In this document: one piece after another, positions 42,787 through 51,617 of the stretch
Numbering within the stretch: position 1 is the stretch's first letter
How the letters are laid out: each line of letters opens with the position of its first letter
Source of the DNA: Leptotrichia sp. oral taxon 212
Lineage (GTDB): Bacteria > Fusobacteriota > Fusobacteriia > Fusobacteriales > Leptotrichiaceae
DNA length: 64,000 nt
Assembly (NCBI RefSeq): GCF_001274535.1
Contig: NZ_CP012410.1
Coordinates: 2,081,126-2,145,125 of the forward strand
Direction: 5' to 3'
Notes under the pieces: model-generated
Databases searched by the model: none
What the model was told of the DNA's origin: nothing
The model's input: the letters and a program-made list of their open reading frames with translations, nothing else
Translations under genes and position numbers: made by a program

Positions 42787-45054
42787 CTATTTTTTTATTA
42801 CTTCAATTACATCTTTCATGGAACTGAGATTATTTGCAAGTCTGTCAAAATCTTCCCTTTTCCTGATCATTATTCCGAAATGAAGCAGTCCGTAGACATT
42901 TCCATTTTCCTTAATGTAATTTGTATTAACATTGACCAGTTCCATCTTGTATTCATTAAGAATTCTTATAATATCCAGAAGTAAACCGTTTCTGTCAGCT
43001 ATTTTGACACTGAAATTATACTGATATTTTGTATTGCTTGAATTAACCGCTTCCTCATCCCAGAAAACTTCTATTTCCCTGTCAGGCTCATGTTCCATAA
43101 GCTGTTTCAGGTTTTCACAGTCTGCCCTATGTATTGCAATACCCCGTCCTCTAGTTACATAACCTTTTATATCATCTCCAGGCAGAGGACTGCAGCATTT
43201 TGCAAAACGGTACATTGTATTTTCTGTTCCTGAGATTTTTACTCCGCCTTCACTTTTACGTTTTTTTCTGTTTCCTTTTTCTGTTTCTTCTTCAAGAACC
43301 TGAACTATATCTTTTTCTTCCTGCACTTCAAATTTTTTCATAAATCCGTCAAGTGAAAGATCTCCAACTGCAAATTTATAGCATAAAAGATCTATAGTTC
43401 CTATATTAAATTTTTTCATATAAAGGAAAACTCTTTCATCTTCTTCGAAATCCCTGAACTTCATTCCAAGTTTTTCAAATTCCCTTTCCAGAATCTGTTC
43501 CCCTTCTTTTGTTTTTTCTTCAAACTCTTTATCCTTAAACCATTTTCTTATTTTCACTTTGGAACTGTTATTATTGACCATATTTATCCAGTCTTTTCCA
43601 GGCCCTTTAGTGTTTCTGGAAGTCATTATTTCAACTTTATCTGCATTTTCCAGAATCTGATCAAGCTGCACTATCCTTTCGTTGACCTTTGCTCCGATTG
43701 TACGGTACCCAATCTGAGTGTGCACCTGAAATGCAAAATCAAGAGCTGTAGAACCGTTGGCCAGCTCCATCACGTCACCTTTTGGGGTAAATACAAATAT
43801 TGTCTGGTTAAGAACATCGTCAGTTACCTTCTGCGCAAATTTTTCAGGATTTTCAGTATTTGCCTTTATTATATGCTTTACTGCCGCATAATATTTATCA
43901 TTCTTTGTCTTGGATTTCTTTTCCTTATATTTCCAGTGGGCGGCAACCCCGTCCTCAGCGATTTTGTGCATTTCATCTGTTCTTATCTGAATTTCGACTT
44001 TCTGGTCATCAGGACCGATGACAGTAGTATGTATCGACTGATATCCGTTCGTCTTTGGTACAGCAATATAATCCTTGAACCTTCCTGTAACCGGGATAAA
44101 AAGGTTATGAATTATTCCCAGTATGTTGTAACACTCCTCTTCCTTATCCACAATTATACGCATTGCTATAAGGTCATATAAATCCGTAAACTTTTTGCCC
44201 TTTTCATGTATCTTTTTATATATGCTGTAAAGATGTTTTGGACGCCCTGTAACTTCTGCATTTACATTATGTTTCTTCAGTTCATCTTCTATTTTTTTTA
44301 TAACTTTTCCTGTATATTCTTCCCTTTCTTTTCTTTTAGACTTCACAAGCTCGCTTATTTCTTTATAATCTTCAGGATACAGATATCTGAAACTTATATC
44401 TTCCAGTTCCCATTTTATTTTCGCCATTCCTATCCTGTGGGCAATAGGAGCATAAATTTCTATTGTTTCCTTCGACTTTATCTGCTGCTTTTCAGGTTTC
44501 ATGTATTTTAAAGTCCGCATATTATGAAGCCTGTCTGCAAGCTTAATAATTACTACCCTTATGTCTTCCGACATTGCAACGACCATTTTTCTTATATTTT
44601 CTATTTTTTTACTATCTGTCCTTGGAAGATTTCTCAGTTTTGTAACTCCATCTACAAGCTTACTCACATCTTTTCCAAAGGTATATTCTATATCAGGTAA
44701 TGTTATCAGTGTATCTTCTACGACATCATGTAAAATTCCGGCAACAAGCGTATCTGTATCCATACGCATATCTGCCAGTATTTCTGCGACTTCAACAGGA
44801 TGTAGAATGTAGTTTTCCCCACTTTTTCTTTTCTGACCTATATGAGATTCGTTTGCCAGGGTAAAAGCTTCCTTTACCTTTTCAGTATCCACTTCCAGAT
44901 TGTTTTCTTCTATTTTTTTCATCAACTGGCTTAAAAGCTCTTCTTCTGTCTTGTTTACTATTTCTGTTATTTTTTGCTTTTTCTCCACATCAGCATTTCC
45001 TGCCTTCATATTTATACCCTTCTGCTCTTCCATCGATCCTTCATTATCTTTCAT
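42787..45054 (-). CDS. relA: Bifunctional (p)ppGpp synthetase/hydrolase, RelA/SpoT family
   Basis: About 755 residues. The hydrolase HD domain is intact (HPVEVAEILADMRMD, then GILHDVVEDT with His-Asp), followed by the synthetase domain (GRPKHLYSIYKK, then TNGYQSIHTTV), TGS (VFTPKGDVMELANGSTALDF), a zinc-finger-like region (RFAKCCSPLPGDDIKGYVTRG) and ACT at the C-terminus. ATG 45054 has GGAGGG at 7 nt; ATG 45069 and 45087 are alternatives. It makes and degrades the stringent-response alarmone. Confidence 0.94.
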   Translation of the reverse strand: MKDNEGSMEEQKGINMKAGNADVEKKQKITEIVNKTEEELLSQLMKKIEENNLEVDTEKVKEAFTLANESHIGQKRKSGENYILHPVEVAEILADMRMDTDTLVAGILHDVVEDTLITLPDIEYTFGKDVSKLVDGVTKLRNLPRTDSKKIENIRKMVVAMSEDIRVVIIKLADRLHNMRTLKYMKPEKQQIKSKETIEIYAPIAHRIGMAKIKWELEDISFRYLYPEDYKEISELVKSKRKEREEYTGKVIKKIEDELKKHNVNAEVTGRPKHLYSIYKKIHEKGKKFTDLYDLIAMRIIVDKEEECYNILGIIHNLFIPVTGRFKDYIAVPKTNGYQSIHTTVIGPDDQKVEIQIRTDEMHKIAEDGVAAHWKYKEKKSKTKNDKYYAAVKHIIKANTENPEKFAQKVTDDVLNQTIFVFTPKGDVMELANGSTALDFAFQVHTQIGYRTIGAKVNERIVQLDQILENADKVEIMTSRNTKGPGKDWINMVNNNSSKVKIRKWFKDKEFEEKTKEGEQILEREFEKLGMKFRDFEEDERVFLYMKKFNIGTIDLLCYKFAVGDLSLDGFMKKFEVQEEKDIVQVLEEETEKGNRKKRKSEGGVKISGTENTMYRFAKCCSPLPGDDIKGYVTRGRGIAIHRADCENLKQLMEHEPDREIEVFWDEEAVNSSNTKYQYNFSVKIADRNGLLLDIIRILNEYKMELVNVNTNYIKENGNVYGLLHFGIMIRKREDFDRLANNLSSMKDVIEVIKK

Positions 45055-45332
45055 TGTATTTCCCTCCATACCAGCCTTCCTCAGCATCTATTCCTGAGAA
45101 AAATTTCAGTGTACACAGTCACACTAATCCTGTTAAAAATATTTTCAGATAACATTTATTTATCAAATTATAACTACCTTTCAAAATATTTTTTTAGAAC
45201 TGCCTGATAAAATTCTTTTTATTTATTTTACTATACATTCAGAAAAAAATCTATCTTTAAGAACAATATTTTGCTTATTTTTTTATTTATATCATTAATA
45301 AAATTTAATTTTATAAGATTTTTGTTAAAATG

Positions 45333-45362
45333 AAAAAAACAAAAGAGGCCTAAACCTCTTTT
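45333..45362 (-). terminator. Terminator after apt
   Basis: AAAAGAGG and CCTCTTTT form an 8-bp stem with a 6-nt loop, followed on the minus strand by GTTTTTTT. It lies directly after the apt stop codon and ends the 49.9-45.4 kb gene run. Confidence 0.85.
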
Positions 45363-45366
45363 AAAA

Positions 45367-45897
45367 TTAATATTTCAACTGTGAATAGACATTGTATCCT
45401 TTCAAGACATCTCTTCCTTTTAAGTCCTCAAGCTCTATAAGGAATGCCAGCTCATACACTTCAGCTCCCAGCTTATTTGTCAGCTCAACCATAGCTTTTG
45501 CAGTTCCGCCTGTTGCAAGCAGATCATCCACTATCAGTACTTTTGACCCTTTTTCAAATGCATCCTTATGTACTTCTATACTATTTTTTCCATATTCCAG
45601 TTCATATTCCACCCTTTCTGTTTCTGCAGGCAGTTTTCCCGGTTTTCTTGCAGGAACAAATCCGGCACCTATATTATAGGCTATAGCCGCTCCGAAAATA
45701 AATCCTCTGGCGTCAGCACCTAGAACATAGTCTATCCCTTTATCCTTATATCTTTCTGTAAAATCATTAATTATAATCTGAAGTCCTTCCTTATCCTTCA
45801 GAACAGTTGTAATATCCCTGAATATAATTCCAGGTGCAGGAAAATCATTAATAGACCTCACTAATCCTTCTATTTTTTTTATTTCATCCTTTGTCAT
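45367..45897 (-). CDS. apt: Adenine phosphoribosyltransferase
   Basis: 176 residues, standard length. The family opening IRSINDFPAPGIIFRDIT-like block (SINDFPAPGIIFRDITTVL) and the PRPP-binding loop VLIVDDLLATGGTAKAM are intact. It salvages adenine to AMP with PRPP in the cytosol. It is followed by a strong terminator and preceded by a Nudix gene 9 nt upstream, so it is the last gene of a unit. Confidence 0.95.
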   Translation of the reverse strand: MTKDEIKKIEGLVRSINDFPAPGIIFRDITTVLKDKEGLQIIINDFTERYKDKGIDYVLGADARGFIFGAAIAYNIGAGFVPARKPGKLPAETERVEYELEYGKNSIEVHKDAFEKGSKVLIVDDLLATGGTAKAMVELTNKLGAEVYELAFLIELEDLKGRDVLKGYNVYSQLKY

Positions 45898-45906
45898 TTC
45901 ATCCTC

Positions 45907-46362
45907 CTATTTATCCCATAACAGACCTAAATAAGGTTCTATATTTTCCTTATTTAGCAGTTTTATCAGTTTTTCCTTTATATTAGGGTATAATTTTATA
46001 TTTTTTATTTCATCTTCCGGAATAAACCTCAAATCAGTCAGCATCTCTTCTTCTCCCAGTTTCATTATATTTGAAGAATTTTCTGCCTTTTTTATTTTAA
46101 AATATAAATTTATAACATGTTTCTGTTTATCAGGTGCTATTGTTTCTGAAATAAACAGAAATTTTTCCACTTCTATGTCCAGACCGGTTTCTTCCTTAAA
46201 TTCCCTAATAAGGGCTTCTGCCGCACTTTCTCCCCAGTCAACTCCTCCGCCGGGTACAAGCCAATATTTCTTGTTATTTTTGGTATGTTCTATTAAGAGT
46301 ATCCTGTCATCTTCTATAAGTATTCCCGCGACTCTAACTCTAGGTCTAATCTTCTCTATCAT
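45907..46362 (-). CDS. Nudix hydrolase
   Basis: 151 residues. The Nudix box is complete: GGVDWGESAAEALIREFKEE followed by TGLDI. The preceding WLVPGGG strand and RVRVAGILIEDDRILLIEH opening fit MutT/ADP-ribose pyrophosphatase-like members. The substrate is not evident. It overlaps the CNNM/CorC-type gene by 17 nt and precedes apt, so nucleotide housekeeping is plausible. Confidence 0.88.
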   Translation of the reverse strand: MIEKIRPRVRVAGILIEDDRILLIEHTKNNKKYWLVPGGGVDWGESAAEALIREFKEETGLDIEVEKFLFISETIAPDKQKHVINLYFKIKKAENSSNIMKLGEEEMLTDLRFIPEDEIKNIKLYPNIKEKLIKLLNKENIEPYLGLLWDK

Positions 46363-47668
46363 TACCGCTCTCCTCGCTGCTCTTTTCGGTAATGATTATC
46401 CTAATTTTTTCTATCCTCTTATTGTCCACTTCCATCACCTTTAAAATATATCCGTCCGCTTTAACCTGATTTCCAGTTTCTGCCACTTTTCCCAATACAT
46501 CCTGAACATATCCGGCAACCGTGTCATATTCTTCTGAAACAGGTATGGTTATTTCCAGCTCATCATTTATTTCTTCTATAAGAGTATCACCTTTTATGTC
46601 ATATATTGTTTCCCTGATCTGTTGTATGCTCTCTTCTTCCTGGTCAAATTCATCCCGTATTTCTCCGACAATTTCTTCAAGCAGATCTTCAATTGTCACA
46701 ATACCGAGTGTTCCTCCATATTCATCTATTATTATTGCCATATGGGACTGTTTTCTTTTAAATTCTTCCAGAAGTTCCGTCAGTGTCTTAGTTGCCGGTA
46801 CATAATATGCTTCCTTCATTACTTCCTTCATTTTTAATGAGGAATTCTCTTCCCTGTTATATTTCAGAAGATCCTTTATATGTACAATTCCTTCTATTTT
46901 ATCTATATTTTCATTGTATACAGGAATTCTTGAAAATCCCTGTTCCACTATTTCATTCCATACTTCTCCAAGTGTCTTTTCAGAATCCAGTGCAAAAACA
47001 CTTGTTCTAGGTGTCAATATTTCCTTCACGGTAGTATCTGAAAATTCAAATATACTGTGAATCATTTCCTCTTCTTCCTCTTCGATTATTCCTTCTTCTG
47101 TTCCCGCCTTGACAAAAGTTTTTATATCCTCTTCCGTCATTTCAAATATTCTTTCTTCGAGCTTTACCTTGAATAATCCCAGCAGAAATTTTGATATTTG
47201 TATAAAAATCAATATAAATGGCCGTAGTATAATTCTTGCAGTATCAAGTGGAACTATAATAGTTTTTGAAATTTTATAGACATTGCTTTTTGCATAAATT
47301 ATAGGTATCATCTCAACAAAAATAAGTACAAAAACACTTATAATTACAAACATAACAATATCATAAGTTACAGAACCTACTGATAATCCCAAAATTTTAT
47401 AGCAATCTTTAAACAGCAGTATGGACATTCCAATCAGAAAAATATATATTACTGTCTTTCCGAATAGAAGAGTTGTTAAAAGTTCGTTCGGATTTTTCAG
47501 CCAGAGCCTCAGCAGCTTTTCCTCCTTTGAATCTTTTTTATTATTCTCTCCACCCACATGTATTCTTCTCAGCGAAGACAGAGCTGTCACAGCCGCTGAA
47601 AAAAATGCCGACAAAAATAGTACCGCAAACCACAATATTATCTTTATCCAAATCCTCTGTTCTTCCAA
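46346..47668 (-). CDS. CNNM/CorC-type transporter-associated protein (hemolysin family)
   Basis: 440 residues. The N-terminal DUF21 membrane domain has three to four helices (LFLSAFFSAAVTALSSLR onward). A tandem CBS pair follows (LTPRTSVFALDSEKTLGEVW; SHMAIIIDEYGGTLGIVTIE), then a CorC_HlyC transporter-associated domain (YDTVAGYVQDVLG). Such proteins are implicated in magnesium or cobalt efflux. It overlaps the downstream Nudix gene by 17 nt. Confidence 0.9.
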   Translation of the reverse strand: MEEQRIWIKIILWFAVLFLSAFFSAAVTALSSLRRIHVGGENNKKDSKEEKLLRLWLKNPNELLTTLLFGKTVIYIFLIGMSILLFKDCYKILGLSVGSVTYDIVMFVIISVFVLIFVEMIPIIYAKSNVYKISKTIIVPLDTARIILRPFILIFIQISKFLLGLFKVKLEERIFEMTEEDIKTFVKAGTEEGIIEEEEEEMIHSIFEFSDTTVKEILTPRTSVFALDSEKTLGEVWNEIVEQGFSRIPVYNENIDKIEGIVHIKDLLKYNREENSSLKMKEVMKEAYYVPATKTLTELLEEFKRKQSHMAIIIDEYGGTLGIVTIEDLLEEIVGEIRDEFDQEEESIQQIRETIYDIKGDTLIEEINDELEITIPVSEEYDTVAGYVQDVLGKVAETGNQVKADGYILKVMEVDNKRIEKIRIIITEKSSEESGNDRED

Positions 47669-47748
47669 TTTTTATTACACCTTCCTTTAAAACTTTACTG
47701 AAATTTATGACTTTTTAATCAGTTATAATTTTCAGTTCATTATAATTC

Positions 47749-48225
47749 TTATCCTATTATAATAAGTTCCTGTCCTTTCTTTATTGCTTCTCCATCTTTT
47801 ACCAGTATTTTCTTCACTTTACCTGAAACTGAGGATTTTACTTCATTCATAAGTTTCATTGCTTCCACGATACAGAGTGTCTGCCCTTCACTTACTGTAT
47901 CCCCTTCCTTTATGAAAGGATCTGATGTTGGTGATGGTGCACTGTAATATGTTCCAACCATTGGAGAAGTTATTTTTGTTCCTGATATTTCTTCAGCCTG
48001 CACTGTTTCCTGTACTGAAGCTTCAGATTCCACTGCCCCGGTTACTGCTGCCGGCTGTTCCACTGTCACAGCTGCAGGAACTCCTCCATAAGAAAACACT
48101 TTTCTTTCCTTTTCTTTTTTTGTTATCTGGATTTCAAAATCATTTTCTTCATACTTTACTGTATCGATCTTATTTGCATTCATGCTTTCAGCAAGTTCCT
48201 TAATAAATTTTATTTTATCCCTCAT
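47749..48225 (-). CDS. accB: Biotin carboxyl carrier protein of acetyl-CoA carboxylase
   Basis: 158 residues: an N-terminal helix, a flexible Ala/Val/Glu/Pro linker (about 45-80) and a C-terminal biotinyl domain with EAMKLMNEV, where Lys is the biotin attachment site. MVGTYYSAPSPTSDPFIKEG is the typical BCCP thumb region. No other acc genes are adjacent, so the remaining subunits must lie elsewhere. It carries CO2 for malonyl-CoA synthesis. Confidence 0.94.
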   Translation of the reverse strand: MRDKIKFIKELAESMNANKIDTVKYEENDFEIQITKKEKERKVFSYGGVPAAVTVEQPAAVTGAVESEASVQETVQAEEISGTKITSPMVGTYYSAPSPTSDPFIKEGDTVSEGQTLCIVEAMKLMNEVKSSVSGKVKKILVKDGEAIKKGQELIIIG

Positions 48226-48355
48226 TTGAAATTTTCCTCCTACATTTGACTTATTTCAATTATCCTTACTTTAAATTTTATTTTATAAATAATCAAAGAC
48301 TATTTCTATTTTATCATATTATTTATATTTTATCCTCATATTTTTTATTATTTTA

Positions 48356-49204
48356 TTATTTCAGGCTGTTTTTGTATGATTTAAAGGTATTTTTTATTAA
48401 ACTTGATATTGTCATAGGTCCTACTCCACCTGGAACAGGAGTTATATAGGAAGTTTTTTCTGCCACTTCCTCATAGTCCACATCTCCGCAAATTTTTCCG
48501 TCAACTCTGTTTATTCCTACGTCTATGACTACAGCCCCTTCTTTCACATCCTCTTTTTTCAGAAGTTTTGGCACTCCTGCCGCAACTATTATAATATCAG
48601 CTTTACTAAGCTTTTTTCTTAAATCCTTTGTATTTGAATTACATACCTGGACTGTAGCACCTTTCTGTATAAGCATAAGCGCCATAGGCTTTCCGACAAT
48701 GTTGCTTCTCCCTATTATTACTGCATCTTTACCTTCAATTTCTATTTTATATTCTTCCAGCAGCTGCATTATCCCGTAAGGAGTACATGACAGAAATCCT
48801 GTTTCATCTCCAATTACCATTTTTCCAATATTTGAGACATGAAAGCCATCCACATCCTTTTCAGGAGAAATGCTGTCAATTATTTTCAGCTCATTTATAT
48901 GCGCGGGTAAAGGCAGCTGTATCAGTATTCCGTCTATCCTGTCATTTTTATTCAGTTTATTTATTTCCTGCAGCAGTTCCTTTTCGCTTATATTTTCATC
49001 AAGCTCAATATTTTCAGAATAAAACCCTACATTTTCACATGCCCTTATTTTATTTTTCACATACACCTGTGACGCAGGATTATTCCCAACTATCACTACC
49101 GCAAGTCCTGCCGGTTTCCCGTATTTTTCCTTTAACTGACTATGTTCTTCCCTTATCTTTTCAAGAACTGTCTGCGAGAAAGCCTTCCCGTCTATTTTTA
49201 TCAT
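48356..49204 (-). CDS. folD: Methylenetetrahydrofolate dehydrogenase/cyclohydrolase
   Basis: 282 residues. Family signatures are YVKNKIRACENVGF with the catalytic Lys, DGILIQLPLP, GRSNIVGKPMALML and PVPGGVGPMTISSL. It interconverts methylene- and formyl-tetrahydrofolate, feeding formyl groups to the Fmt encoded 0.8 kb upstream in the same direction. It directly follows rex (rex stop at 49205), so the two are co-transcribed. Confidence 0.95.
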   Translation of the reverse strand: MIKIDGKAFSQTVLEKIREEHSQLKEKYGKPAGLAVVIVGNNPASQVYVKNKIRACENVGFYSENIELDENISEKELLQEINKLNKNDRIDGILIQLPLPAHINELKIIDSISPEKDVDGFHVSNIGKMVIGDETGFLSCTPYGIMQLLEEYKIEIEGKDAVIIGRSNIVGKPMALMLIQKGATVQVCNSNTKDLRKKLSKADIIIVAAGVPKLLKKEDVKEGAVVIDVGINRVDGKICGDVDYEEVAEKTSYITPVPGGVGPMTISSLIKNTFKSYKNSLK

Positions 49205-49864
49205 TTACTGCTCCTCTCCATTTTCTTCAAAGTTTATACGCCAGAAATTAAGTTCCTGAAGTTTAGCAGAAATATCCATATTCACTACTACTATATTTTT
49301 GGGCAGTTCCAGTTTATATGTTGTCATATTAAGTATAGCCTTAATACCGTTTTTCACAAGTTTTTCGGCCGCTGTCTGAGCCTGTCCCTTTACAACTGAA
49401 AGGATTGCAGTCTCTACTCTGTTTGATGAACTTTTTATAAATTCTTCTACTTCTTCAACATTCTGTATTTTTAGATTTCCCGATATTTCCTGATCTATTT
49501 TCTTAGGATCATTGTCAAATACACCGACTATTCTGAAACCTTTTCCCAGAACCTTGCTGTTTGAAGTTATCATTTCTCCCATTTTTCCGTATCCTACAAC
49601 TATCAGGTCATTAACTTTATTTATTCCCAGTATATCCTCAATTATTTCTATAAGCTTATCAATATCATACCCTTTCCCTCTGACTCCAAATTCTCCGAAT
49701 GTAGACAAGTCTTTTCTAACCTGTGCTGAAGTAGTGTCCATAATTTTAGAAAGTTCTATTGAATTTATTCCATCTTCATATTTACGAACTTCCTTCAAAA
49801 TCGATAAATACTCTGTAAGCCGCTGGACTACTCTATCTGATATTTCCATCTTCTTTAATTTCAT
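49205..49864 (-). CDS. rex: Redox-sensing transcriptional repressor Rex
   Basis: 219 residues from ATG 49864 (AGGAGG, 4 nt). The winged helix is MDTTSAQVRKDLSTFGEFG (recognition helix S-x-x-x-R-K-D), the Rossmann NADH-binding motif VVGYGKMGEM, and the domain-swap C-terminal helix LQELNFWR. Rex represses fermentation and alternative redox genes until the NADH/NAD ratio rises. It may autoregulate through the palindrome at 49880-49892. Confidence 0.95.
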   Translation of the reverse strand: MKLKKMEISDRVVQRLTEYLSILKEVRKYEDGINSIELSKIMDTTSAQVRKDLSTFGEFGVRGKGYDIDKLIEIIEDILGINKVNDLIVVGYGKMGEMITSNSKVLGKGFRIVGVFDNDPKKIDQEISGNLKIQNVEEVEEFIKSSSNRVETAILSVVKGQAQTAAEKLVKNGIKAILNMTTYKLELPKNIVVVNMDISAKLQELNFWRINFEENGEEQ

Positions 49865-49879
49865 ATTTCCTCCTAAAAT

Positions 49880-49892
49880 ATTCAACTGTTGA
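49880..49892. promoter_or_regulatory. Palindrome in front of rex ribosome site
   Basis: TTCAACTGTTGAA is a perfect 6-bp inverted repeat around one base, next to the rex Shine-Dalgarno. It is unlike the usual Rex operator (TTGTTAA-n4-TTAACAA), so it may be an mRNA hairpin or another regulator's site. Confidence 0.3.
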
Positions 49893-49958
49893 ACTTAAAA
49901 TATGTTTTTCAATTTTTTGAAAACTATAATTTTCTAAAAGTATTTTCATCAGTTCAAC

Positions 49959-50894
49959 CTAGTTTTCAAATTTATTTCCGACTGTCAGTTTTCTTCCATT
50001 TATTATGTCTGTTCCGCTTTGAAGCTTCTTTCCTTCAAATTTTACTTCAAGTAGTATTATTCCTCCATTTGAAGTTTTCACTACAGGTCCTTTTTTGTTT
50101 ATTATTTCAACTATGCTTCCATTTTCACCTGCATATTCTTTATCTATCTTTTCACTTCTGTATATTTTTACATTTTCTCCTGTTTCGGTATATGTATGTG
50201 CACCGGGAAAAGGATTCAGTCCTCTTATCTGATTGTATATAGTTTCTTTCGTATCATTCCAGTTTATTTTTGTCTGTTCCTTCGTTATGGGCTTTACAAA
50301 GGAAACTTCTGCTTCATTCTGCTTTTCCGCCTGAACTTTTCCTTCTCTGATAAGCTTAAGAGCCTTTTCCAGCCCAGCAGCTCCCAGCTCCTTCAGTCTG
50401 TCATGCAAAGTTCCCAATGTATCTTCTTCACTTATGCTGCAGTATTCCTTTAATATCACATCTCCTGCATCAAGTTCCTCTTCAATGTACATTATGCTCA
50501 CACCTGTTTCTGTATCGCCATTTAAAATGGCAGAATGTATAGGGGATGCTCCTCTGTACTTTGGAAGCAGGGAAGAATGAACATTTATAATTCCGTATTT
50601 TGGAATATCTATTATTTCCCTGGGTATTATTTTACCATATGCAACTACAACTATCAAATCAGGATTTATTTCCTTTATTCTGCTTATAACTTCCTCATCC
50701 TTCATTCTCTTCGGCTGTATTATTTCTATGTCATTATCCAGTCCAAACTGCTTGACGGGAGAATATATTATTTTATTTCCCCTCGCATTCCGTTTGTCCT
50801 CCTTTGTAAAAATCAGTTTTAAATCTGTATTTTTATATACTGTCTCCAGACTCGGTATTGCAAATTCGGGAGTCCCCATAAATATTGTTTTCAC
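49959..50894 (-). CDS. fmt: Methionyl-tRNA formyltransferase
   Basis: 311 residues. MGTPEFAIPSLETV at the N-terminus and HSSLLPKYRGASPIHSAIL with the following GDTETGVSIMYIEEELDAGD are the formyl-transfer core (Asn-His-Asp). The C-terminal OB-type domain starts near residue 205. It formylates initiator Met-tRNA using 10-formyl-THF. It lies between def (67 nt away) and rex, a normal partnership with def. Confidence 0.95.
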   Translation of the reverse strand: MKTIFMGTPEFAIPSLETVYKNTDLKLIFTKEDKRNARGNKIIYSPVKQFGLDNDIEIIQPKRMKDEEVISRIKEINPDLIVVVAYGKIIPREIIDIPKYGIINVHSSLLPKYRGASPIHSAILNGDTETGVSIMYIEEELDAGDVILKEYCSISEEDTLGTLHDRLKELGAAGLEKALKLIREGKVQAEKQNEAEVSFVKPITKEQTKINWNDTKETIYNQIRGLNPFPGAHTYTETGENVKIYRSEKIDKEYAGENGSIVEIINKKGPVVKTSNGGIILLEVKFEGKKLQSGTDIINGRKLTVGNKFEN

Positions 50895-50960
50895 AAAAAC
50901 TTCCTCCTATCTGAATATTTTTAACTACACATAAAATTTTACCCCGAAAATTCAAAAAGT

Positions 50961-51476
50961 CTATATGTCTTCCCTATATATTTTTCCTTTATTGTAATCT
51001 TTTTTCAGAACTTCCAGTTTTTTCGCCACCAGACGCTTATTCAGTACGGAAATTCTGTCTGTAAACAGCACCCCGTCCAGATGATCCAGTTCATGCTGAA
51101 ATGCTCTTGACCACATTTCAGTGAGTTCTTCTATCTTTTCTTCGCCATTTTCATCAAGATATTTTACCTTTATTTTTTCAGGTCTTGTCACTTTTTTGAA
51201 AACTCCCGGAATGCTAAGGCATCCTTCTTCAAATTCTGCCATTTCCTCACCTGATTCAAGTATTTCAGGATTAATTACCTTTTTTACATTTCCTTCCACT
51301 TCAAGCACAAAAAACCTTTTTGCTATATCTACCTGATTTGCGGCCAATCCTACTCCATTTGCCTTTCTCATGAGTTCCACCATCTCATCCAGAGTTTCTC
51401 TCAGCTCACCGTCTACTTTATCTACCTCTGCCGATTTTACCCTCAGAGTGGGATTCCCATACAACACTATTTTCAT
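50961..51476 (-). CDS. def: Peptide deformylase
   Basis: 171 residues. Motif 1 GVGLAANQ, motif 2 EGCLSIPG with the metal Cys, and motif 3 QHELDHLDG with two metal His and the catalytic Glu are all present. It removes the formyl group from nascent N-termini and partners with fmt just downstream. ATG 51476 has a GGAAATG site. Confidence 0.96.
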   Translation of the reverse strand: MKIVLYGNPTLRVKSAEVDKVDGELRETLDEMVELMRKANGVGLAANQVDIAKRFFVLEVEGNVKKVINPEILESGEEMAEFEEGCLSIPGVFKKVTRPEKIKVKYLDENGEEKIEELTEMWSRAFQHELDHLDGVLFTDRISVLNKRLVAKKLEVLKKDYNKGKIYREDI

Positions 51477-51617
51477 TTATCATTTCCTTTCTGATATTTA
51501 CATTCCAAATCCACTATTAATAATAATTCTCATTTGTTTTATGTATACAGCTGATTGTACAACCTTATGCAGTTTTTATATATTTTATCATACACCCCTT
51601 ATTTTATCAAGATTAGT

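Noticed and set aside
43720-44812. Several open frames antisense to relA
   Set aside because: They are shadows of a conserved gene with no independent start signals.
49880-49892. Rex autoregulatory operator
   Set aside because: The palindrome lacks the TTGTTAA/TTAACAA half-sites, so it is listed only as a palindrome.
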